From: Lantana camara
Lineage: Eukaryota; Streptophyta; Magnoliopsida; Lamiales; Verbenaceae
Reading direction: 5' to 3'
Assembly: GCA_037501455.1 (NCBI GenBank)
Contig: CM074864.1
Location: forward strand, 26,468,001 to 26,532,000
Length of the DNA stretch: 64,000 bases
A model generated the notes under the pieces. The model was not told where the DNA came from and did not search any database. It was given only the letters and a program-made list of their open reading frames with translations. Position 1 is the stretch's first letter. Every line of letters begins with the position of its first letter. The translations under genes and the position numbers were made by a program. Shown piece after piece: positions 25,070 to 38,772 of this stretch.

Positions 25070-25329
25070 GTAAAGACATGCATGCAAAACCAAAATCCCA
25101 TGCATGCAATCAATTAAAATAAAACATATGCATGACTAATATAATATAACACATGCACAAACTATATGCATTAAAACACAAAAATTGAAATTCATGCATG
25201 CAAACATATCTAAATATATATATATATATAATTAACATGCATGCACATGCAACCCTAACTAAATAAATATGCATGTAATTATAATTCAAGATATATATTT
25301 ATACATATATATAGCATGCATGCATTCTA

Positions 25330-25363
<34 letters not shown>

Positions 25364-27095
25364 GCACACGTACATAACAACATGCATGCAAACATTAACC
25401 CAATCACATGCACACACAAACAATACAAATACTACATGCAAAAAGGAAAGGAAAGAAGACAGCAGCATCACGGTTCCAGATTCAATCTCCCAGCCCAGGG
25501 AGATTTTGTGCAGCAAAAGTCCCCGCTCGGGGAGATCCATTCCAGTGACGATGCAGCAGCAACACACAAAGCTAATCCCCTGTTTTAGTCATGAATATGC
25601 AACAGCCAAAAGCAGTAACCAGAAGCCATGAAATGCAGCAGCAATATAGCATGAATTACCCACCTAAATCACTAAAAACTGACAGCATTGAAGCACGGCA
25701 AGGAACAGCAATGACAACAGCAAAATCCAGTCCAAAAACAGGGTAAAACGAGGCAAAAACAGAGCAGCAAGTGATCTAAATCATCCCCATATGTTCAGGT
25801 AAGTTGGACCATCAAATATGCAGCAAAACCACTCCAAATCAACATATAAATCAGCCCCCTAGAATGCTCAAACGTGAGATGAAGGTATGTGTGTTTATTT
25901 CATGAATTTTCCTCAAAGTATCATTAATGAAATCTCATGAATACTTCAACTATCACATAATCAATGATCATAAATGAGAAGAGGGAGTCAAGACAATCAT
26001 ATTCAAGCTTGGAATCAACCAAAACCATCAAGAAACGAAGGAGATCAACAAAAATGCTCAAAACCTAACTATTCACAGAATCAGCCAAAAATCCATGAAA
26101 ACATGCTCAAAATTGGGGATAAAAGCATCAAAATGACTCATAATGAATGTATATTACAACCCTAAGCTTACCTTGTGGATTAATGGAGGTTTGGAAGAGA
26201 TTTGAGCTTGAATCTCCAAGGGTTGGCTTGAGCTACGGGATTTTCTGGAATACAGAGGATGTTGAGCTGATTTTCTCCAAGTGAGAGGGTGTGGCTCGGT
26301 TAAGGAGAGTATGATCAGCTAGATGGTTGAGTTAGGGTTCCATAGGCTCAAACCATGGTTAATTTGGTCAAAGGTTGGATAAGTTATGGTCATTTTAGTA
26401 AACTGTGGCAGATTTGGTTTCCGTTGCATGTTTCGGCGGAATTTCGGAAGTTCAAATGACTTTGGAAAAATATGAGGCTAAGTTCATTAAACTCAAATTT
26501 TCGTTACGAGTTCAGCGAAGTTGACGAAACTCGAATCCGAGTTTCCTAGCTCAAGATATCAAATACGGAACCAAGGGTGCGCTAATTGCTCGTTAGCCCC
26601 CGACTTGGATTCCAAAATCAAAATAAATTCGAAACCCATGCAGATGAACCCGAAAATATGAAACAAACATATATTCATATTCAAGACACGTATAAGTCAA
26701 ACATATTAAATTTTCACGAGATTTCGGTATCAAATCATATAAAAACGAAGCACGTTTAAATCACTCAAAACAATACCTTAACAATTTCAAAATATTTCAA
26801 ATTAATTAACAAAATTTAAATTCTATTCTAATTTAAACAAAAAGGTCAACAATATTATAAAATTAATTAATTATCATAATTAAAGGTATAATTAATTAAC
26901 ATTAACACTAATTAGCAATTAAACAAATTCCAATTTAACGGAATAAAATAAAATAAAATAAAATAATAAGAATTTATATTAAAAATTAATATTTAAAATA
27001 CTTATAAATAATTAATCACATAATTAAATAATTTAATTGTGCAATTTATAAACACATACAACATAGTTGTACAAATGAAAAACCGGGGCATTACA
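23263..27095 (-). mobile_element. Solo LTR E (3,833 bp), target duplication GACCA
   Basis: TGTAATGCCCC on the minus strand at 27095, ...GGGTGCTACA at 23263, flanked by GACCA at 23258-23262 and 27096-27100. That makes it a clean solo LTR inside LTR D. Landmarks: donor-like AAG|GTAAGC at 26171/26172; palindromes 25486-25535; exon-like segment 24555-24630 (TTGTACAG before, CCAG|GTGAGG after); stem-loop CAGTCTTCTAGAGACTG at 23713-23729; acceptor TTTGCAG|GTG at 23677/23678. Its first exon region resembles that of LTR C, so E and C are sister families. Long (AT)n tracts lie at about 25019-25068 and 25330-25360. Confidence 0.9.
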
Positions 27096-28511
27096 GACCA
27101 CCTATCTCCTTTCAAAATTTATAAACAAAATCGAAATTCAAACTAAAACAGAATCAAACACACATACCTCTTCTTCGGGTGATGGAAAGCTGGCCTACCC
27201 TAACCATCGATCTCATGTCAGGGTCGTGAGTTTCATGATACTCACGCCCAAGGATTCCATCCCCCAGCAAACCGCCTAGTGGGTTCCGGGTTGATCCTTA
27301 AGTTGGTGACCGTACTCGGGAGTTACCCGACAACCCGACACCGTCCTGGGGGCTCCTTTGTACAAATCTCCGGGGGCCTTCTAATTGTTCAAATTGTTCT
27401 AAATTTTCAAAATCAGACTTATTTTTCAAAGCCATAACTCGCTATTTTCAAAACACACACCAACCCTTTTTTCAAGAGAAACAAACAAAAATATATCATA
27501 CATATAAATAAAATCATTTTTCAAACGTTTCATAGAAAACGGGCCAATTCCCACAAAATACTTATCAAACACGTATCTAAATACATATAGATATATGTAG
27601 GTCGCATTCGGGGTTAAATCACATTTAGGTTTGTAGGTCATAATAACTAAAAGAACAAAACCTCACCTTGTCGACCACAACGGACGAAGCAAACCGGAAC
27701 ACACCTAAATGACCACCTCCTTCCCCTCGAAACGAACCTCTGAGTAAAACAAAAGACAAAAGACCGACTTAGACTCAAAATGAACTACATAGATGCTCGG
27801 CGAATGCATATGGATGCAAATGATACAATATAACATCAAGAGTTAGCATATTCAAGCTTTCAAGTTCATATATTTATTCAAGGATCGCAATATAAACGAG
27901 TACAAAACTAATTATATCGTATCATATATATCAAGTCATGCCATAATTCATGCATATACAAGTATAGATTGCATAGACAATGCAACAAATGCAAGAAGAT
28001 ATCACACGTAGCACTTAAACGCATATCTTGTCATATCTTGCATAAAAGAGCATCAAAATCACGTCAAATAAATCCATAAATTTAACATGACAAGAATAAT
28101 ACATCATATTATAACATACCATGAGAATTCATGAATTTAAAATACATAGGAGAGGCAAAAGATGCAACAAAATTCCACACTAGTCGTTTAAACATTTATG
28201 CAAACAAGTTATGTTTTCACTTAATAAATGGAACCGTAAAATTAAAATAAATAACAAAACATATCATATAATCATTTATTAGAATGTTGGGATCATAATT
28301 GGGGTTGTAGAAAATGAATAAAATAAAAAAATGAAGCTCGAAAGTTACACGCAAAAGCACCCAAGGCTGTCACAAGGGTTACAAGGTGCAAGCACAAAGT
28401 CTTGCACCACCCTGTTAACACACCCAGGCCTCAAAACAAGCAAGTAACGAGGGTTAACACTCCCAAGAGGAAGGGGAGTGACCCCCGTTAATAGCCACAG
28501 TAGCTCAGCCT

Positions 28512-28539
28512 GGAGGGAGTAACGGGCGTTACTCCCTCC
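28512..28539. repeat. 28-bp perfect palindrome in LTR D
   Basis: Arms of 11 bp (GGAGGGAGTAA and its complement) around the core CGGGCG. Looser relatives sharing GTTAAC.GGAGT lie at 28446-28500 and 28550-28566. The duplicate is at 45639-45666. Confidence 0.85.
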
Positions 28540-29289
28540 CCACTCCAAAATGTTAACGGGAGTTAGCCCCTTCTTCTTCTCCAAACGAGAGCAACCATGG
28601 CTGCTCTCCCCTGCATCTCCAACAACAGCAACACATCAGGACAAAGGAAGGAAACAAAGCAATGAAAACACAAGGCAAAATAATAGCTACAAGCATTACA
28701 TACACACAACAACGAACAAGAACGAAATAAGGGGATCAAACTTATATATATCTCCATTTTCATACAAAAAACATTAATGGTAACCTTCAATAAATGCAAC
28801 CTACTTCTGAAATGAGTTTATATAAACAATAATGGATGTCTTAAGATCATTTATGATGCATTAAACCAACAAGAATCAAGAGATTTCATGCCAAATTCAT
28901 CAAATTTCTCTAAACACTCACTATTCATCATATTACCCATAACATGCTTGATTCTACATGAAATTCAGAAAATAAGCACTCAAAAAAAAAGAGGAGAAGA
29001 TGGATAGGAAGATTCCGGACTTACCTTTCGAATTAGAGGCGAATCGGAGGTCTATGGAGCAAAAAATGGCCAAATGAATAGTATCAAAATCCCTTCTCTC
29101 TCTCGCTCTCGGATGAACTGCTGCTCTTTTCTCTTTTTCTTAGCTGAGTTCCAAATTAGGAGAATATAGGGTGACATAAGGGTTAATTAGGTTCAAATTA
29201 GTTCAAATATGGGGTAATTCGGATAAGAAACGGGTCGGTTATGATCAAAACGAGCGAACGCGGCGAATCTGTCACATGGATCGTGTTTC

Positions 29290-32200
29290 GGGCCGAGCGG
29301 GAAGCGATCCAGAAGTGGAAGGATGATAATCTCCAAGCCTGTTGCCTTATGTTGGCTAACATGTCTCCGGACTTGCAAAGAAAACATGAGGCCATGGAAT
29401 TTGCTTGGGAGATTTAACACCACTTAGAGCAACTTTACCGCCCTCATGATCGTGTTACAAGGTATAACACTTCAAAGGAATTGTTCCACTTGAGAATGAG
29501 GGAAGGTTCAAGTGTCAATGAATATGGGCTCAAGTTTCTCGCCCTTACTGAGAAACTTGCTTCCATGGATATGCCACTGAAAGATGAGCTTTCAGTGGAC
29601 TTGTTGCTAGCCTCACTCCCACCATCATTCAATCCATTTGTCCTTAACTTCAATATGAATCATGCTGGTGCTACTGTAGTTGAGCTGATTAGTCAACTTG
29701 TGACTGCTGAAAGCACGATCAAGAAGGACAATAAGGTTCTGATGGTGAATGCTCCATCTTCCTCTTCTGGGCCTTCTAAAGGTAAGGGCAAGAAAGCCCA
29801 AAAGAAGAAGAAGAAACCCCTTAGGCCCACTGGTGGCACTTCGAAGGGAAAGGCCCAAAAGAAGAAGCATGATCAGAAAGAGGATGTTTGCTTCCATTGT
29901 GGCAAAGCGGGACATTGGAGGAAAAACTGCCTAGAGTACAAGGCTACTCTAAAGAAAGATATATTTCTCATTGAAATAAATCTTTCCATTAATTCTAGTT
30001 CTTGGGTACTTGATACCGGTTGTGGAGCCCATATCTGTAATGATGTACAGATGCTAAATGAAGTCCAACAACTCAGAGAAGGAGAATGTGTCGTGAAGAT
30101 CGGCGATGGCTCAAATGTTGAAGCTCGAGCTTTAGGCACAATTTGATTAGATTTAGGTAGTTTTGAGTTAGTTTTAAATAAAGTCCTTTATGTACCGAGC
30201 ATTATTCATAATATAATTTCAGTTCCAATTTTAGATTGTGAAGGTTATAAAACTTATATTAAGAATGGTAAATATTTTATCAATTCCGTTCACATCGGTA
30301 CAACTCTTCCGTTCACATCGGTACTCTAAGTAATGGACTTTATCTAACTCAGAATATCAATATTATGAATATACAACGAGAAACTAAACGTAAGAAAGAT
30401 GACAAAGTTTCAGCTCCCTTATGGTACGCTAGATTATGGCACATTTCCAAGAACAGAATTAGCAAGATAAACACTTTAGGATCATTGAAAATGATCTCAA
30501 AGAGTTAACTTGTTGCGAGTCCTGTCTCAAAGGAAAGATGTCCAAAGTTCCTTTTAAAGGAACTGTGGAACGTGCCACTAAGGTCTTGGATTTGATCCAT
30601 TCTGATGTCTGTGGACCGCTTAGTGTAAGCGCAAGAAACGGTCATCAGTATTTCATAACCTTTACCGATGACTTTAGTCGGTATGGTTATGTATACTTAA
30701 TGAAGTATAAATCTGAAGCTTTTGAGAAATTCCTAAAATTTCAAAAGGAGGTTGAGAACCAAACTGGTCACAAGATCAAAGCACTTCGATCTAATTGAGG
30801 AGGCGAGTATCTTAGTGAAAAATTCCTTAATCATCTCAAAGATAATGGAATTATCTCTCAGTGGACTCCTCCGGGAACTCCTCAACTCAATGGAGTTTCT
30901 GAGAGAAGGAATCGAACCCTACTCGATATGGTTCGTTCCATGATGAGTTTCACTGACTTACCACCTTCTTCCTGGGGTTATGCCCTAGAAAGTGCAGCAA
31001 AGATTTTGAATCTAGTTCCCTCTAAGTCAATCCCTAAAACGCCCTATGAAATGTGGCATGGTAAAATCCCTAGTTATTCTTACTTAAGAATTTGGGGTTG
31101 TCCTGCTTACATGAAGAGGACAGTGGGAGATAATTTAGAATCTCATTCTAACTTATGCTACTTTGTAGGTTATCCTAAGGAATCCATAGGATACTACTTC
31201 TATGATCAATCTGAGCAAAAAGTGTTTGTTTCCAGAAATGCTACTTTTCTTGAGGAACTGTTCCTTAAAGAAAAGAAAGGCAAGATCATAGAATTAGAGG
31301 AAGTAAAAAGTGACCCCACACCACCCATTGAAGAAACATCCCCTTCTGATCAACCACAACCAATCGTGAATTTCGATACACACATAAATCCTCCTCTATG
31401 GCATTCTGAACGCGCTCCTAGACAGCCGGAGAGATGGTATGGATTCTTCCATGAGATCTCTCAAAAGGATAATGATCCTTTAACATACGAGGAGGTACTT
31501 TCAGATTCTGACTCTGAATAGTGGATAGAAGCCATGAAATCCGAAATAGATTCCATGAACTCCAACCAAGTTTGGACCTTGGTAGATTTGCCTGATGGGT
31601 CAAACCCATTGGTTGTAAATGGATCTTTAAGAGAAAGCTTGGAGTTGATGGAAGCATTGCAGGCTACAAAGCAAGACTGGTTACAAAAGGATTCACTCAA
31701 AGACCCGGTGTGGACTTTGATGAAACCTTTTCACCAGTTGCAATGCAAAAGTCTGTTCGGATCATGCTTGCCATTACTGTATATTATGACTATGAGATAT
31801 GGCAAATGGATGTGAAAAATGCCTTTCTCAATGGTGATATTGATAAAGACATTTATATGGAGCAACCCATAGGTTTCACATTCCGTGGGAGTGAGCAAAA
31901 GGTTTGCAAACTCCAAAGATCAACCTATGGATTGAAACAGGCTTCTAGGCATTGGAACATTCGATTTGATGAATTAGTCAAAGCGTTTGGCTTCATTCAA
32001 ATTTCGAATGAATCATGTGTGTATAGAAAGGAATTGGAGACCTCAGTGCAATTCTTAGTACTTTATGTTGATGATATCCTTCTTATTGGGAATTCGAAGG
32101 ATGACATGAAAGTGACTAAGCTATGGTTATCGAACCAATTCGAGATGAAAGATCTTGGTGATGCGTCCTATATCCTTGGAATAAAAATCTATCGAGATAG

Positions 32201-33050
32201 ATCTAGAAGGTTAATTGGACTATTATAGTCGATGTACATTGACAAAGTATTGAAGAGATTCAATATGGAGTCAGCAAAGGTTAAGAACCTTCCTATGAGT
32301 GTAGGAACATGTCTTTCTAAGAAGATGTGTCCTAAGAGTAACCTTGAGAAGAAAAGAATGACTCATACACCTTATGCATCAGCAATAGGTAGCATAATGT
32401 ACACAATGTTATGTACTCGGCCGGATGTGGCTTATGCACTTAGTGTAACAAGTCATTTCCAATCTGACCCTGGAGATGGTCACTGGGCTACCGTGAAGAA
32501 TATTCTTAAGTACTTGAACAGTACTAATGATTTATTCTTAGTTTACGGAGGTTAGAAAGATCTTACTGTCGAAGGATACTGCGATGCAAGCTTTGCATCT
32601 GACTTAGATGATTTTAATTCAATGTCAGGATATATTTTCTGCCTAAACGGCGGAGCAGTGAGTTGGAAGAGTTCCAAGCAAACGACCACTGCAGATTCGA
32701 CCACTGTAGCCGAATACTTAGCTGAAAATGCAGCTAAGGAAGGTGTTTGGATTAGAAACTTCATTCAAGAGTTGAGTGTTGTTCCTAGCATGAAAGACCC
32801 CATTACTGTGTTTTGTGACAACATTGGGGCAGTTGCTTAAGCAAGAGAACCAAGATCTCACCAACGGACCAAGCACATTATGAGGAAGTATCACCTAATC
32901 CGTGATATTATCAAAAGGGGAGATGTGCAAATTAAGAGGGTCACATCAGCAGAAAACGTGGAAGATCCACTTACTAAACCCCTTAGTCGAGAAGCTTTCC
33001 AAGGTCATCTTCAAAAGATGGGACTTAGAGTAGCCTTAGAATGGCTTTGA
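29290..33050 (+). pseudogene. Ty1/copia gag-pol polyprotein, broken (copy 2)
   Basis: As copy 1, but lacking the first 50 or so gag codons, which lie before the duplication breakpoint. The zinc knuckle is whole (CFHCGKAGHWRKNC, 29889-29930), protease LDTGCGAH, integrase core at 30590-30800, an unbroken middle part from 30928 to 31521, RT with YVDD near 32063, and RNase H to 33050. It shares the stop at 29415 and those ending the frames near 30146 and 30798 with copy 1, but keeps several tryptophans that are stops there. A small local duplication of TTCCGTTCACATCGGTAC lies near 30284-30318. Confidence 0.88.
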
Positions 33051-33066
33051 CGGGCAAGTGGGAGAT

Positions 33067-34549
33067 TGTTAGGAATAGTACCCTAGAAAGCCGATTGTAT
33101 ATCCGCTTTGTACTTTTCTTTATTGTAATCGCAGACAATCTTTGAATAAAATAACGAATTAAGGCAACACTTCTTTATATGCTCTTGTTTGGTATGCGTT
33201 TACTTTAGCTTTGTGTGTATGAGAACTCCCCTCATCCTGACCACTTTAGGACTCTACCATTTAGGTGAAATGGTTCATGAAACGATCTCTATTTCACATA
33301 AGTCATGATTAGTAAAATACTCCAAGCCGATGAGTCCTACAGACAGTGGGAGTGTCAACCTGACTCCTCTAAGCCTTGCTTGTGGGATCACGCCCTTAAG
33401 AAGGACCACCTTATTTCATGGAGGTGCAAAGTATATAGTTGATACGTGCGTGATACATGAGGGTGCTTACTTCCATAAGTAAGTTCACTGAGGTACCCCG
33501 TGTGAGAAGATTACTAAATGGGAAAGGAAGTTTCTATTTCAGGAAATGGAAATTTCCAGATTAGGAACTATCTCACGAGTCATTGATGTGATTAATTGAT
33601 CCTTAGACTTGAGGTTCCATGTCACTTTATGAGTTAACTCTGTAGTCTTAGGTATAAGCTTTAAAGGGTGTCGCCTTAGATAACTGATTGAAGGCTTATG
33701 CTGGGGCTACACAAGTGACTCATGAAAGTGAATGAGAATCAAGAAAGGACCTACACTTGCATTTGCAAGGTGATCTCTTATTGTGTAAGTCATTCATATG
33801 CCATATGGAGTCCTTGGCCAAGGCAGTAGATCAAGACATCAAGAAAAGGGTTTGTTGAATTGAGATCAAATGGATATGAAATGCACTTAGCTTTAAGACC
33901 AGATTATTGGGTTTCTGATTATTCCCTTGCCCTAGATCTAGGTTGAGAGATAGTAAGTAGGAGGATTGTATCTCACATGAATCAATGACTTTAAGGTTCT
34001 GTCGAATCGAGACATTCCAATTCAGCTAGGGGTTAAACACCTGTTGCTAGACTATGGTCGTTTAATCTGTGGACTGATTAATTAATTAGTGAATTAATTA
34101 ATTAGGGTCACTGCTAATTGAATTGAGAACCTAGAGGGTCACACACAATAACTTGGTTACATGAATTGAGGTTTTGAAATGATTAAAAGAGTTGATCATG
34201 CCGAGACGGTTCCACACCTGTGAATCACACGTGTGGGTCACGTGAGTTACACGTGGGTCACACGTGCATATATATGTATATGTGATTAAATAATTAATGT
34301 GTTAATTATTTAATAGACTTTGGTTTAATTTTTGGATTAAAAGGAAAGTCTTATTTTGGAGAAAAATAATCTATTTAATTAATTACAAATTAATTAATTA
34401 GATAATATAAGTTATTTATTTATTAATAAATAAAGTAAAAAATTATCCAAAAGGGGTTTGGATATTTTAGCTCTCTTAAAAGTTGATTTGAATTAGAATT
34501 CAAAAGTCAAAGTTTAGAATCACTTGATGATCAAGTAATAAGAGAGAGG
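33067..34549 (+). mobile_element. Truncated copia 3' LTR (copy 2)
   Basis: Same start (TGTTAGGAATAGTACCC) and same truncation as 13524-15006, followed at 34550 by the same point inside gypsy RT. Confidence 0.85.
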
Positions 34550-37150
34550 ATGACTATCAAGCCGTTGCCCCACATTAAGGATTTATTCGATATGCTGCAA
34601 GGTTCAGGAATTTATTCAAAATTGGATTTAAGGTAAGGGTACTATCAGTTGAAAATCCGGGAATAATATATTCCAAAGACAAGATTTAATACCTGGTATG
34701 GACATTATGAGTTCGTAGTGATGCCTTTTAGTTTGACTAATGCCCCTGCAGCATTTATGGATATGATGCATCGGATTTTTCAGCCTTATTTGGATAAATT
34801 CGTGGTAATATTTATTGATGACATCCTTGTTTATTTGAGGACTTGGGAAGATCATGCCAGGCATCTCAGATTGGAATTGGAAACGTTAAGAGGGCACCGG
34901 TTATATGCGAAGTTTAGTAAATGTGAGTTTTGGATGGACTGGGTTGCTTTTCTAGGTCATATAATCTCAAGTAAGGGTTTGGAAGTTGATCCTTCAAAGA
35001 TCGAATCGGTTATTCAGTGGCAGAGTCCAAAGAATACCTCCAAGGTCAGAAGTTTCTTGGGTTTGGCAGGTTATTACCGAAGGTTTGTGGATTTTTCAAA
35101 GATTGCCGCCCCTTTAAATCGGTTGACTAAGAAGGAAGTTAAGTTTGAGTGGGACGAGGCTTGTGAGGCGAGTTTCCAACTCTTGAAGGAAAATTTGACC
35201 ACTGCACCGGGATTAGCACTTCCCGAAGGCACTGAAGGATACACGGTTTTTACGGACGCCTCGAAGGAAGGGTTGGGATGTGTTTTGATGCAAAATGGTA
35301 AAGTGATAGCCTAAGCCTTAAGGAAACTGAAAGATCATGAACAAAACTATCCCACTCATGATCTCGAACTTGCAGCAGTGATCTTTTCTTTGGGAAAGTG
35401 GAAACACTATCTTTATGGAATTTCTTTCGTGATCTTTTCGGACCACAAGAGTCTCCAGTATTTGTTTTCTCAGAAGGAGTTGAACAAGAGACAAAGGCGT
35501 TGGATGGAGATGTTGGTGGATTATGAGTGTACAATCCGATACCACCCCGGAAAGGCCAACGTGGTCGCGGATGCGATTAGTAGGAAAGCTAGCATGTCAA
35601 TTGTTAAAGTGGAAATTGAGGATGAACCTGAGTCTTTCAAGCTGAGAGCTAATATTCGGAATATTACCGTTCAGCCGGATCTTCAGCAGAGATTATTTGA
35701 AGCTCAGAGAGTAGATTCCGAGGTTCAGAAATTAGTGCAGAAAGCTAGAATTGATCCAGAGAGTCCGTTTGGGTTTGATGATACCGGACTTCTAAGGTTT
35801 AAAAACAGAGTAGTTGTACCGGAAGAGTTGAAACGGTTGATATTGGAAGAAGCTCATCGGTCAGGGTATTCGATACATCCTGGGGAAAACAAATGTATAA
35901 GGATTTAAAGCAATTTTATTGGTGGAATGGACTTAAGCGGGATGTGATCAACTTTGTGAAACATTGCTTGACTTGCTAAGTTGTGAAAGCAGAGCATCAG
36001 AAGCCATCGCAGCTACTTCAACCGTTACCTATTCCGGAATGGAAATAGCAGCAAGTGGCAATGGATTTCGTTTCAGGTCTTCCACGAGTGAAGGGTGGTT
36101 TCGATGGAATTTGGGTGGTTGTGGATCGATTGACCAAATCGGCACATTTTCTTGCTATTCGGATGTCGGATAAAGTGACTAAGCTAGCTAAAAAGAATGT
36201 TGACGAAATTGTCCGACTTCATGGAGTTCCGGTTAGCATTGTATCAGATCGGGATCCGAGGTTTACTTCTAGATTTTGGCAAGAATTGCAAATAAATCTG
36301 GGGACAAGGCTTCACTTCAGCACAACTTTCCATCCTCAAACAAACGGGCAGTCAGAGAGATTAATTAAATATTTGGAGGATATGTTGAGAGCATGTGTAT
36401 TGGATTTTTTGAGTTCGTGGAACGACCAATTGCCTTTGATTGAGTTTGCCTATAATAACAACTTTCAAGCCTCGATATATAGAAATGGCGCCTTATAAAG
36501 CTCTCTACGGACGGAAATGCAGATCTCCGTTGTTCTTTGAGTTGGAAGAATGGAATTGGACCAAACAAGAAGGTGTAAAATGAGGTGAGAAAAAGGAAAA
36601 GCCTTCTAAGGCATTACAAGAGGTGATTGATAAGGTCTAGGTAATCAGACAACGGATGAAAGTAGCTCAGGATTGACAGAAAAGTTATGCAGATCACCGA
36701 AGAAAGAATCCTGAGTTTGAGACCGGTGATAGGGTCTTCTTAAAAGCTTCTCCACAAAAGGGGTTTTCAAGGATTGGTAAGGGAAGAAAATTGAATCCCT
36801 GATACTTGGGACCGTATGAGATTTTGGAGAGAATCGGGGATACAGCCTACCGTTCGGACCTACCTCCGAGTTTGACCGGAATTCACAATGTATTTCATGT
36901 TTCTTAGCTTCGGAAGTATTATCCGGATGAATCCGAGATCCTACCCATTGAAGAGGTGGAACTTGAGCCTAACCTCACCTTCGTTCAGAAACCGGTTAAG
37001 ATTTTGGATCGGAAATTGCAAGAACTAAGAAATCGGAAAATCCCACTGGTTAAAGTCTTATGGAGAAGTGACAAAACGGAAGAAGCTACGTGGGAGACGG
37101 AAGATAAGATGAAAAGATTTCATCCCGAGTTGTTTCTGGGCAATCAATGA
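34550..37150 (+). pseudogene. Ty3/gypsy RT-RNase H-integrase-chromodomain, broken (copy 2)
   Basis: Copy of 15007-17607 with the same truncated RT start, FIDDILVY, RNase H, integrase (IVSDRDPRF) and chromodomain-like end, here closing with a stop at 37148-37150. Most internal stops are shared with copy 1. The codon near 36985, a stop in copy 1, is open here, giving a continuous chromodomain frame 36956-37150. Both start at the same copia LTR junction. Confidence 0.87.
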
Positions 37151-37183
37151 ATCCGAGGACGGATTCTTTTAAGGGGGAGAGGT

Positions 37184-37370
37184 TGTGACGCCCCGATATT
37201 TCGGTCGTACAGGTATGGCGTATGTGTTTACCAAATTGCTCGAATTAATTGTTTATAAGTATTTTGTATATTTAATTTTCTTATTAAATGATAAAATGTT
37301 AATTATTTATATCTTATGTTAATTAATATTAAATACATGCGAATTAGTTGACATTTAAATCTTAATGTTA

Positions 37371-37433
<63 letters not shown>

Positions 37434-38767
37434 ATTCGTGCAATTTGACCTTAAAATATATGTAATTAGTGCATTTTGATTTAATGTATATTTAATTCAT
37501 GCACTTTAGTTTATATTTAAAAATGAATTTAAATTTTGTTATATATTATGAATTTATTTATGCATTGCTCATGAGTGTTATAAACGCACTTCGTTTTTAT
37601 ATGATTTGATATCGAAAATTCGTGAAAGTTTAATATGTCGGAGATATACGTGTCATGAATATGAATACATGCTCGTTTAATGTTTTCGGATTCATTTGCA
37701 TTAGTTTCGAATTTATTTTGTTTTTGGAATCCAAATCGGAGGCTAATGAGCAATTAGCACACCATTGGTTCTAGTCGCTTCAAGAGTAAATTTTTGCAAC
37801 GTAAAGCCTTTATTTTATGAATCCTACCAAATGTTTTGGCGAGAATGAATGAATGAATGCACAGAATTGGGCCCAGGGACTTAGTGTGAGTGGCTATCCG
37901 GGGAGGCATGGGCCGACGGTGATCCCTTACCCTAGTTCCAACCAAATAACGGCCTAACCGGACCTCGTTAGGAGTTAGCGAGGGATGGACACTGAGTACC
38001 ATCTGGGGAGTCATGTAACCTCTTTTGGCCAATGAATGGGTTGTCGGGCCTTGCAAACCCGCCACCAACCCCGGAGGAAGAAGGAGTAAATGATAATGAA
38101 TGTGCACGAAAGAATGTGATGCATGAAAAGAAAGAAAGATTGAACGATTAACGAATTACACAAGGTGTCGGGCCTAATGTAATGTGATTGTTATAATCCC
38201 TTTTGATGATTTCTTTATTTCACTCACTTGGGAAATACTTTAAAACCCTCACTTGGGATTATAGCTTGCATGTGATTGTTTAATTACTGTCTTATATTAT
38301 ATGTACGCCCTGTTTTTATGCCTACCAGTCCCTTTTGGACTGAACCCGTTTGGTTTTCAGTTGTTTTATGCAGGTGTCAGGGGAGCTAGGTGGGAATTCG
38401 AGTCATTGTGTCTCACATTGGTGTTTAGCTCTTGTATTTTGGGCCGTACACTTGCATACCCATATTCATGATTATTGTATTTTGGAGCGTATTTGATAGC
38501 TTAGGCCGTGATGGCTCTTTTGGATACTTGCATATTGTAAATGATCTATTTTTGGAGCTTGAACGCTCATTATATATATATTATGATCCGTTATTCCTTC
38601 CACTTTAATATTTTGTTCTGATTTTATGTTTTAAGGGTTAGTCCCGCTAGCATAGTGTGTGTGATTGTCCCCGTTCGCCATGATTTAGCTCGGGTATGGA
38701 TTGTCCATTTCATATTCGGGGCGGGTCTCGGTGCGGGGGATGTGGTACCTTGCTCTCGGGTGCTACA
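37184..38767 (+). mobile_element. 3' LTR of element C, copy 2 (1.87-kb internal deletion)
   Basis: Begins TGTGACGCCCC and ends GGTGCTACA followed by AAAAG (38768-38772), as in copy 1. A deletion joined at about 37772 has removed the donor-like site, palindromes and exon-like segment. The stem-loop, the acceptor and the terminal block are kept. An (AT)n tract lies at about 37378-37430. Confidence 0.88.
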
Positions 38768-38772
38768 AAAAG

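Larger units (their letters stand above)
9759..29289 (+). repeat. Tandem duplication, unit 1 (19,531 bp)
   Basis: Starts inside copia gag (CGGGCCGAGCGGG at 9758-9770) and ends inside LTR D. The same order of parts follows directly as unit 2, with high identity by eye. The base before unit 2 and the base before unit 1 share only TC, so the joint has a 2-bp overlap and no long homology. Confidence 0.88.
22526..29289 (-). mobile_element. Gypsy LTR D, copy 1 (split by E; 5' end lost at duplication junction)
   Basis: Minus-strand LTR ending GGGTGCTACA at 22526 with no primer site beside it, so a solo or 3' LTR. LTR E interrupts it at 23263-27095. Landmarks on the minus strand: donor-like AAG|GTAAGT at 29024/29025; palindromes 28380-28580; exon-like segment 27667-27739 (CTCAG before, CAAG|GTGAGG after); stem-loop CAGTCTTTAGGACTG at 23000-23014; acceptor TTTGCAG|GTG at 22952/22953. 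At 29289 it jumps to copia gag, the tandem-duplication joint. The missing U3 is present only after copy 2, to 46924. Confidence 0.82.
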
